Shown here: in pieces, positions 55,770 through 64,000 of the stretch | Position numbering within the stretch: the stretch's first letter is position 1 | Layout: every line of letters starts with the position of its first letter | NCBI RefSeq assembly: GCF_030272615.1 | Contig: NC_081410.1 | Location: 503,030,442-503,094,441 of the forward strand | Direction: 5' to 3' | From: Cryptomeria japonica | Lineage: Eukaryota > Streptophyta > Pinopsida > Cupressales > Cupressaceae | Length of the DNA: 64,000 bases | Position numbers and translations under genes: made by a program | The notes under the pieces: generated by a model | What the model was told of the DNA's origin: nothing | Databases searched by the model: none | The model's input: the letters and a program-made list of their open reading frames with translations, nothing else

Positions 55770-57278
55770 CAATAAGATTCAGCTTATGGTTTCTCATCAT
55801 ATAGTGAAAGAGTTTTTGCTCAGCAAAGACACAAATGACAAAAGGGCAGGTTGGATTACTAAGGTAATGGAATATGGCATATCTATCAAGGTAACCAAGC
55901 TAGTTAGAGGCAAGGGTTTATGTGAATAACTTGTTGGAAGTACATAAAATAGTAAAGAAGAGGAGCAACAAGTTGAAACGGTGCTTAATAATGAAGAACA
56001 ATCTGCTACCCTAGCTTTGCCAGTCACTTGGAATTAGCAAATTGCCCATTATTTACAAATTGGTGACTATCTGGAATGCTTAGACAGATCAAAATGAAGG
56101 TATTTCAGACTACAAGCCATTCCTTATGCTTTAATAAATGGTATTTTGTTCAAAAAATATTATAATGAGGTTCTATTAAGATGCATTGAGCCAGATCACA
56201 TAGAAAAAGTTCTAAAAGAATTTCATGAAGGACCTATAGGAGGTCACTTTGCAACAAGAACAACAACCTTGAAAAATTATGAGAGCTGGTTATTATTGGC
56301 CTAAAATGTTTAAAGATGCTCACTCATGGGTAAAGAAATGTGAAAAATGTTCATTATTTGTAGGCAAATAGAGGTTGGTAGCCTTGCCTTTGTAACCAAT
56401 TGAAGTAGAGAAGCCTATTGCAAAGTGGGGGCTTGATTTTATAGGACCTATTAATCCACCTTCAAATGCAGGTCACAAATGCATTCTTACAACAATTGAT
56501 TATTTCACAAAGTGGTCATAAGCAGTTCCATTGAAAGAAGCTAATGAGTCTTCTGTTATGAATTTATATCAAGACTTAGTGTCTAGGTTTGGTACCCCAG
56601 AATCAATCATTTTTGATAATACTTTAGCTTTCATTGGTATTAGAGTTTCAGATTAGTCAGTTAAGCATAATATATATTTGAATAATTCATCTAATTATTA
56701 CCCTCAGGGTAATGGACAAGCAGAATCAACTAACAAGAACTTGATCAACATCATTAAGAAGACCATTGTTGAGAATCAAATAACTTGGCATGAAAAACTC
56801 AAGTTAGCCCTTTGGGCTAATAGAATTTCACCAAAGAGATCAATAGGTAACTCTCCTTATGTTTTAACTTATGGAATAGAAGCCAAGTTACCTATTTCAG
56901 TTGAATTGCCAACTTTGAATTATGTAAAAGTGTTTGAGTTACTTGAAGAAAAACCAATGCAGATTAGGCTTGCTAAACTTATGGAGTTAGAAGAAACTTG
57001 TAGGGAAGCATACAAAAAATTAGAAATTCACCATGCTTAGATGAAGAGAACCTTTGATAGAAAAGTTGTACCATGCATATTTAATTAAGGTGATCTTGTT
57101 TTCAAGTAGGATGAGTTAAAGAACAAACCTGGTAGGCATATTAAGTTTGATGCCATGTGGGATGGTCCATATGTTATCACAAAGTGCAAACAACACAATG
57201 CTTTCCAGTTTGCTAAATTGGATGGAGAAGTGTTGCCAATCCCTGTAAATGAGATTCACCTCAAATTATGCTATTGAG
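55770..57278 (+). pseudogene. G1 integrase
   Basis: After a frameshift at 55770 come KIQLMVSHHIVKEFLLSKD and VMEYGISIKVTKLVRGKGL, then the HHCC zinc domain (HEGPIGGHFATRTTTLK, KKCEKCSLF, partly out of frame). The core has WGLDFIGPI (Asp), IFDNTLAFIG (Asp) and PQGNGQAESTNK (Glu). The C-terminus ends NEIHLKLCY at 57278. Numerous stops. No chromodomain. Confidence 0.92.
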
Positions 57279-57634
57279 CACTAATAGTTTGCATATGTAC
57301 ATAGTAGAATAGTTGCAGTTTTTTCTTTTCAGCAATTGTCAAGCTCAGCTATAAGCAGAGCTGTAGTAGTTTAAATTGAATAAGTGCTTTCAAGCACATC
57401 GCAGTTTGATTTTTTAGACCATTTATGTTTCTATTTTCCTTAAGTGCAGATTGCATAGTGTGTAGGCTCAGCTATATGCAAAGCCTTTGTAGTTTCCTTT
57501 TTAGTTTTGTTTAGAATGCTTAGATGTAGTTCCATATTTTGAGAAAGGAAAAATTGACTCAATGCCCAATGGATATGCTAGGCTACTGGATTCTACTATT
57601 TAGCAGGCAAACATCCCTGAGAGGTCATAAAAAA
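57279..57634 (+). other. G1 3' untranslated region
   Basis: There is an imperfect repeat of GCTCAGCTATA(A/T)GCA about 130 bp apart (57343 and 57467). The tract just before the LTR (CTGAGAGGTCATAAAAAA) is a weak polypurine tract. Confidence 0.65.
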
Positions 57635-60600
57635 TGTTACCAAATTTTGCATAATGCCAAATTTGGTGCCCTAATGAAGCCTTGCATTCATTTTGAAAAG
57701 GTCCAAATCATGAACCAGGAAGAAATGCACTATTTTTTCTAACTTGTTTGCTTTATGTGCAGATACAGGAAAGTAAGATATCATGTGGGTTAAAATGTGG
57801 CTCCCCCAAGGGTTGAGCTCAACATGTTGTAGATCACAGAAAAATCTATGTTGTAGATCACAGAAACATCTATGCTCCATTGCAGATGAAATTGTGTTGC
57901 TATTAAAACCTTAAGGCCAAAAGAAGCTTAGAGCAAAATGTAGTCGACCTGTGTAAAGTTTTACTTAGGCACCAAAGACGGTTTTAAAAGGCCTTAGAGT
58001 TTCCAAGCAGTTTTTAGTCGCTAGGCAAGAGGACATTTTATCCCACATTGTCCGCATGGAGGGAGTTTATCATATTTAAATATAAGGTCACATATGACTA
58101 TAGTGTCAAAGCTTATGGGATTTTGGCAAGAAGAGGCAGCTTGTGGCCTGGTGGACCTTGTGCACATGCATCTCAAGGCGTCCTAATTTTGTGATCAACT
58201 GACAAGAAGAGACTAAAGAGTGAGCAAGTCTAGGAAAGATCAGCGGTGATCGCAAAGATCTAACGACTGTCGGTATGTCGCAATGAAAAGATGCACACTA
58301 GATTATCGTTGCGACTTGGAGACTAATGATGTGGCAGAACAAAGAGTATAAGAGCAAGGATAGGTGGCAGATAGGTGGCGGTCTAGTGGCTGGTGACATG
58401 GCACGGATGGACAACATCAAGCATATCTTGGCCGTAATGAGTCCCATAAAGGTTTCATCAAAATCTAAGTTCCATTGACATCGAGAAGATCTTGGCCATG
58501 ATGAGTTCCAAAAAAGTTTCACCGAAGGCTCAGTTTCATCGACATAATAATATCGATGAAACTGTAGGTTTGATGAAACTGGTAAGAAGCTCGCTGAAGG
58601 AATACTTTGGTCGAAAGAATGAGATTTGACAGAGCAGGATGCGTGGTGGCCTGACAAACAGGTGGTTCCCAGGCGGATCTCATGAGTTAATTAGAGGGTG
58701 ACACACATTGACACATGACATGAGAGAGAAGATCAGTCAGGGTTAAAGGTCGACCAAGTTCAAGAAAGATCAACGGTAATCCAAAGGATCTAAGGTTCAT
58801 CGCTATACTACTATAGAAAGAAGCTTGCTAGTAATCATAGCGACTTGGCGACTAAGCTGATGCGTAAAAGGCAAAGGGGAGGTGAGTGGCTAAGAGGTTA
58901 AAGATCAAGTAGTTTGAGGGTAGATCAACGACTGTCACTATACCGCAAGATAAAAATGCTTGCTGGTTATCTCATGCGACTAATGATGTGGTCATCTAGG
59001 TGGACTTAGAATGAATAAGGATGTGCCACATGGTAGAGAGAAGATGAAGAACCATGGGCAGACCAAGAGTAAAGATCAAGTAGATTGATCACATCCAAAA
59101 TTCAGGAAAAAGATCAGATGGTGGTTGCTAAGGTGCTAATGAAAGCTGCACACCAGGTTATCGCCATGACTTGGCGACAAGGTGAGCCTAGGTCCATCAA
59201 ACATCAGGAAGATCCATGTTGATGTTATCCTGAAGGTCTGATGGAAAGTGCAAAAGAGAAAAGAAGTCATCTGATATCGGTAGTTACCTGTTGAAGTCAT
59301 CTTGATGATCCGATGGAAGGAGCGATGAAAAGTGCAAAGTGGTGAGAAAGTCATCGGACATCGGAATAGCAAGTTCCAAGATGCCCCAAAGGCCCGATGA
59401 AAAGTTCAGGGAAAGTGCAAAGTAATGCAGGAATCATCTAGCTCTTGTACTAGTATCGATAAAATATCCATTGGTTCCTTTGAAATTATTCTTTCAGCCA
59501 AACTTCCATCCTCGATAAGTAGTTTTCATGTTTCATCAATATCTTGTTTTTACCGATGCCCTTATTTTATCGATGGGACCACTTCTGCTTTCCTCGATAT
59601 ATCTTTTTGTTGATGAAACTAGTGTTTTTGTTGAATCCTTTTGGGGGTTTATCATAGACAAGGTTTTCTCGATAAGTCATTTTTCAAAGTGGGCCCAGGT
59701 TGAAATGGCAAGTAAATAAGAAGTAAACACCAAGCGATTGATCACATCTAACGATCGGGTGGACAGATCCGATGGTGGTCGCCATACTGCAAGGAAACGT
59801 TGCTCACCCAATTGATAATGCAACTTGGCGACAAGGTGGGTCCAGGTCTAGATGGCAGACAAAGTGGACCCGCAAGCAAATCAGAGGTTGACACGTGGCA
59901 AAAAATCTATAAATGAGTGGATGTCTAAGTCAACCTTGAACTTGAACTTCAAAGTGGTTCACTGGTTCAAAGTGGTTCACCAGTTCAAAGTGGATCACCA
60001 TTTCTAAATGATTCAATAGTTCAAAGTTCATTAGCATCACTCATTCCCATGGGCCCAGGAAAATAAAAGAAAACAAGTAGACTAAAAGGCAAGCAGGTTC
60101 CTGACAAATCGACGATCATCGCTATACCGCAAGATAAAAATGTTCGATGGATAATCATAGTGACTTGGAGACAAATGGTGGGGTCCTCTAAGAAATAAAT
60201 GAATAAGTTAAATGCAAGCGGCCATGGTTCATGCAGGCAATCCAATGGTTGGCAAATAAAAATTGCATGGTAGACTCAGAACTAGTTGTTCAAACAGTTT
60301 AAAGCCCGCCAAGCAAGGGGATGATTTCTACATGAAAGATTAATGCAATTGATTATCAGGATATGCAAGTGTTACATACCATTGGAAATCTTGTGAAACA
60401 GGGAGATCATTTCCATAATCATTTTTAACAGAAGTTTTCAACACGGAGTGTAGTTGCCAAGGGATGCATAAGATTTTCTTAGTGGGATTTCTTTTAAATA
60501 TAGTCACAGTTCAGTTCATCATGCAGCTTTCACCTAGGGATAACTATTTTTTGCATTTAGATATGCAAATTTTCTTATAGGAGGATCAGTGGCAGTCCTT

Positions 60601-61409
60601 TTGAGCAGTAAAGATTATTATTTTATAGATTATGCATGAGTTTTTGTGCCATTTTTTGGGGTAGATTCGCCCAGGGCTTTTCTCATGCAATGTTTTTAGG
60701 GTTTTTGAAGGGGATTCATCATGCTTTCTATATATTCCTTCTCTCCTTCTTTTTTCCCTCTAGTTCTTTCTTTTTTGTATACACATTTTTGCAAAAAGGC
60801 ATTATAGCTCAACAGTATTTTGAGTTTTTGTAACAGCAGCACTCCTTTATTTTTCAGTAATATAGCAGCATATTTTCCTTCTTGATACTTCTGGTATTAT
60901 CTAGTGAATGAATGATTTGATAATTTCCTATGATTTTTGTCCTCTAAGTTATCTCATTCAGTCAATTTGTGGTGCAAGGATATACGTGTTAGTTGCAGAT
61001 TCTAGTTTGTGTTAGTTGATTTTAATTGCTTGAAGCTATGAAAACTTATTGTTTTCCTTCATACATGCATTAAATTCATCCCTTTCTAGGAAATGTTTAT
61101 GCATCTACATTTTCAGTTGAGTTGTGAAGCAATCAAGGTTTTGTGAGTTAAGCAGGTTGTAGATCCAAAATAAGATATTTGGTGCATCACCTTCATTAGA
61201 ATAAATTTTCATTACATGCAAAGCCTTCTATCCTCTATCCCTTTTCTTATCAGTAGTATTTACAAGAGATTGACCAAACAGGAAGCTGACCTGATCTCTG
61301 GAGATTCACCTTCACTTTGAGCAACCCATAGGCTCGAAAGTGTTTCCATGTTTCATAGGATTTCTTGTTTTTGAACCTAGCATCATGGGTGCAATCCTCA
61401 GTGACAACA
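57635..61409 (+). repeat. G1 right LTR (3775 bp)
   Basis: TGTTACCAAATTTTGC … GTGACAACA. It is collinear with the two left pieces and keeps ~285 bp (58880-59160) that the left copy lost. No ORF of note is seen. It is followed by 18 bp of C1 leader and the C1 primer site. Confidence 0.9.
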
Positions 61410-61427
61410 AAAAACAAACTTGATCAG

Positions 61428-61439
61428 GCTCTAATACCA
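61428..61439 (-). other. C1 primer-binding site (iMet type)
   Basis: Minus strand TGGTATTAGAGC, one change from the copia consensus, two bases from the LTR start at 61442. Its presence right after G1 shows that G1 landed within about 20 bp of it. Confidence 0.9.
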
Positions 61440-61441
61440 CT

Positions 61442-62334
61442 TGTAAGGAAGTTAAGTAGCAGAATAACTTCCTACACTAACCTTGAGAAGAGGGTAATGC
61501 AAAATTTTTTACAGATCATCACAATAGTTATAGAAAATAGAAATAGACATAATAACATTCAAACCATAACACAGTGATTTACGTGGTGAAAACTCTTTCA
61601 GGAGAAAAAACCCACACTCCAAAAGGCACCCAATATATTATTCAGTAATAAAAAATAGATTACAATATACTTGTAGAGAAATATCTTTGCAGAAGTACCA
61701 CTAATCAGAGACTCAAAGGTAATTCAATAGCCATAAGAGTCTTACACACAACCTCTATCTCACATACCTCACATATAGGAGATACAATACAAGAAACTAT
61801 CAAACGGTATTACAAAACTATGGGCTAAAACCAACCAATAAAGTATAGTCGACCTTATCTCCAATCTAGATGCCCTATGATCTGTTAAAACACGCATCAA
61901 CACATGTCCCTCCTTTTTAAAACTCATTTATGTGTCCAATACAAATTATATTTTCCTTTTTTAGGAGTACAAACTTTTGGAGGCCATAACTTGCGAACCA
62001 TGTGTCTGATTGACAAATTGTTTGAAGCATTAGAAAGGTCACAAAGTGCTCTATCGCTTTGTAAACCTCTATGATATTTATGACCACTTTTGAGATGTTT
62101 CAAAGAGTCTAAAGTCCCCAAAATTAAGTTTAAACATTTATTCACACCCCTCTAAAATGGACACTTGAATATCTTCAAAACTAGCTATGATCTTGTGATG
62201 AAACTTTATCAACATGTTTATCTAACCAACCAGAAGCTTCTGGGAGAATTTCACAACATTTCATGTTTAAATGAAAACTTACTATAAATAGTAACCTCAT
62301 GTAAATGCTAGGCTGAGACACCATTTTCCCAACA
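61442..62334 (-). repeat. 5' LTR of C1 (893 bp)
   Basis: TGTAAGGAAGTTAAGTAGC … TTTTCCCAACA, matching 21210-22101 and 17783-18677. It is followed by the CATAT target duplication at 62335-62339. Confidence 0.92.
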
Positions 62335-62339
62335 CATAT
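62335..62339. repeat. Target-site duplication CATAT, right (C1)
   Basis: Identical to 21205-21209; it closes the 41-kb C1 nest. Confidence 0.85.
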
Positions 62340-62406
62340 GTCTTAGGGGAGTCCATAAGTTGTCTAAGATACATGGAATGTTGTAAACTATATTCTCTCA
62401 TTCCTT

Positions 62407-63726
62407 TGTCCATGACCTTATACTTGATCTTGCTGAGGGGGGGATAGTTTTCACCGCATCTGACAATTTAAGAACAACTTCATATCTGATCAATTGCAAC
62501 AAGAACAAAGATACGTACAATAACAACAACAACATAACACCAAGATTTTGACATGGAAAACCTAGTTAAGGAAAAAACCATGGTGGAAACCTACCCACAA
62601 TAAGATTATACTCTGTAGTCATATGTGAAAATATTACAATGGGGAATGCACATGCATTTAGGCACATTGCCTAGAGCTCACTACTCAAAACAATAAAGGG
62701 AAACAACCCAAGGAAGGTTCATTGCCTTACAAATATCAGACAACAATATGGATTAGATGAACTGAAAGAATAGCATCTCCAAATGCCTGATGACAGTTCC
62801 GATTAAGAACATTTGTCTGCTCTATAGCACTCTCTTCTCTACACCTCTCACCGGAAGATGAATTTGCTTGTTCACATATAAACCACTCTCTAATAATTTA
62901 GACACAACACCGATATCCAAATTACGTGAATATGACACCTATTTATACATAGCATCAACCTTGACTACAAGGTCAGCTCAACCCTTAAGATCTAATTATA
63001 AAATTGCATCACACGATACATAGATCAACCATCAAACTAATGCAATGCCACGATGATGTAGCATGGACCCAAACAAATCCATGAACATGCAACACCACCA
63101 AAAAATATTGTCAAGATCATCCGCAACATGCTACACCACCAAAAATATCGCATAACATGATGAACATCATCGAACCCATAAGATCCTCAATAACATACAC
63201 AATGATCAATGCGGACCAACAAAACAAATAGGACACTATTAGGAAACACCAACAAGCATGTTAGAACCATCCACAATAGCTGCACCAACATGACTTAAAT
63301 AAATCTTTATCGATCAACACACTGATACTCTAGAACACTCAACAACAACAACTAGGACTAGAAAGATAACCATTTGAATTGAAGATACACATGAACATCC
63401 CAAACACTATCCCAAATCTGCAACTCAAGATATAATCATTCTGGAGCACAGTGGATCAAATACCAAAACAATGCAACACTAAACACTGAAAAACCAATCC
63501 TCATACCAAAATCCATAATTCAATCAAATAACCACATAGAATCATGAAACCAAGACTAAATCAACTAGAGATACTTCATTACTGAAATCACAAATTGACA
63601 CTATCACATCTGCAACATACCAACTAAAATAACCAAACCAACTCTTTGCAATACCAGAACATAGGAACACATGTATATGTTGATATTAATGACAAAAATA
63701 TATCCTAGAAACAACAATATCCAACA
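62407..63726 (-). repeat. 3' LTR of element T (about 1320 bp)
   Basis: The end is clear: ATATCCAACA followed by ATATCCCCCTTTGGCATTG, i.e. polypurine tract and LTR start on the minus strand. The left end is set at TGTCCATGACC by analogy with C3 and E, whose LTR ends lie 30-45 bp before a G run (here 62437-62443); this end is approximate. Non-coding. Confidence 0.65.
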
Positions 63727-64000
63727 ATATCCCCCTTTGGCATTGATGGAAACATATGGATGTGAAAAATAATCAATGCAAAGAAATAGATCAACACTAG
63801 CAATATCCCCTTGAGATCATGCACACAAAGCTTGCAAGATAAGATAGTTTTTCCCATGCTTCTCTCCCCCTTTGGCATTAATGCAAAAAGGCTTTGAAAA
63901 CAAAACATCTTCCTCTAATAATATGCAAATAATGATTATCTCCCCAAACACAAATAACTAAACCACACACTAACTACTCCTGATAAGTTGTAACCCTTGC
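63727..64000 (-). other. 3' internal end of element T
   Basis: It holds two polypurine tracts (plus-strand CCCCCTTTGGCATTGATGG at about 63731 and CTCCCCCTTTGGCATTAATG at about 63864). The element continues past the window edge; its genes would lie to the right on the minus strand. Confidence 0.7.

Larger units (their letters stand above)
33782..61409 (+). mobile_element. G1: Ty3/gypsy element with very long LTRs, itself interrupted twice
   Basis: The LTRs start TGTTACCAA (33782 and 57635) and end GACAACA (44377 and 61409). Inside lie the primer site, gag, protease, an aRNH, RT, a degenerate RNase H and integrase, all on the plus strand. C3 sits in the left LTR and E lies between aRNH and RT. 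Without passengers G1 is about 13.9 kb. It interrupts C1 between gag and the primer site. I could not find a clean target duplication (GGAAC on the left, AAAAAC on the right), so the ends may be eroded. Confidence 0.88.
21210..62334 (-). mobile_element. C1: Ty1/copia element spread over 41 kb by nested insertions
   Basis: The LTRs at 21210-22101 and 61442-62334 are close copies with TG…CA ends and are flanked by CATAT on both sides. Between them, read on the minus strand, lie the primer site (61428-61439), gag (33781-32895), protease, integrase and RT/RNase H (25401-22102). Removing C2 and G1 leaves an element of about 6 kb, a normal copia size. All genes are decayed. C1 is older than C2 and G1, which interrupt it, and than G1's passengers C3 and E. 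Confidence 0.9.

Noticed and set aside
33777-61414. GGAAC/AAAAAC as a target duplication of G1
   Set aside because: Only AAC is shared and the alignment needs a shift; it is not a clean 5-bp duplication.

Overview
The window is plant nuclear DNA made almost entirely of LTR retrotransposons nested inside one another. I find no intact host gene, no rRNA or tRNA gene, no CRISPR array and nothing bacterial. Evidence for a plant: Ty1/copia and Ty3/gypsy pol genes, tRNA-iMet-type primer sites in the copia elements, a tRNA-Lys-type primer site in one gypsy-like element, archaeal/plant-type RNase H domains, and a short pentatricopeptide-like fragment. The nesting depth, very long LTRs and heavy decay suit a large, slowly purged genome such as a gymnosperm's. 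That last step is inference; no base proves the species.

Left part (1-14204, + strand). Element A is a decayed Ty3/gypsy pol cut by the window edge, in the order RT, RNase H, aRNH, integrase (1-2740). It is followed by a long 3' region that holds an antisense coding segment. Next is element B (4443-14204): an LTR remnant, a tRNA-Lys primer site, a decayed repeat-rich ORF, about 7 kb of pol-less sequence with several tandem arrays, a polypurine tract and a 1477-bp LTR. B shares its 3' region with A, so it looks like a pol-less relative.

Middle (14205-21209). First comes an AT-rich microsatellite region, then a small tandem-duplication knot. The knot contains a plus-oriented LTR relic, a 146-bp internally deleted solo LTR with target duplication ATCCC, and a second copy of the end of element C1.

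Nested stack (21210-62334, inside CATAT target duplications). C1 is a minus-strand copia element now spread over 41 kb. It holds C2 (25407-32889, the youngest and nearly intact copia, target duplication TCCTT) and G1 (33782-61409, a Ty3/gypsy element with LTRs of 3.5-3.8 kb). G1 in turn holds C3 (35586-42547, copia, with a strange 156-bp flanking duplication) and E (47632-54267, a pol-less element encoding four zinc knuckles and a ~1100-residue unknown ORF). The right edge (62407-64000) enters a further minus-strand copia element, T.

The best candidates for something undescribed are: the 4 x (5 x 21 bp + linker) array in B; the gene order protease-aRNH-RT in G1; the non-autonomous element E and the PPT/LTR-end module it shares with C3, X and T; and the triple primer-binding site plus long flank duplication of C3. 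All boundaries were read by eye from repeated ends and target duplications; no alignment or search was run.
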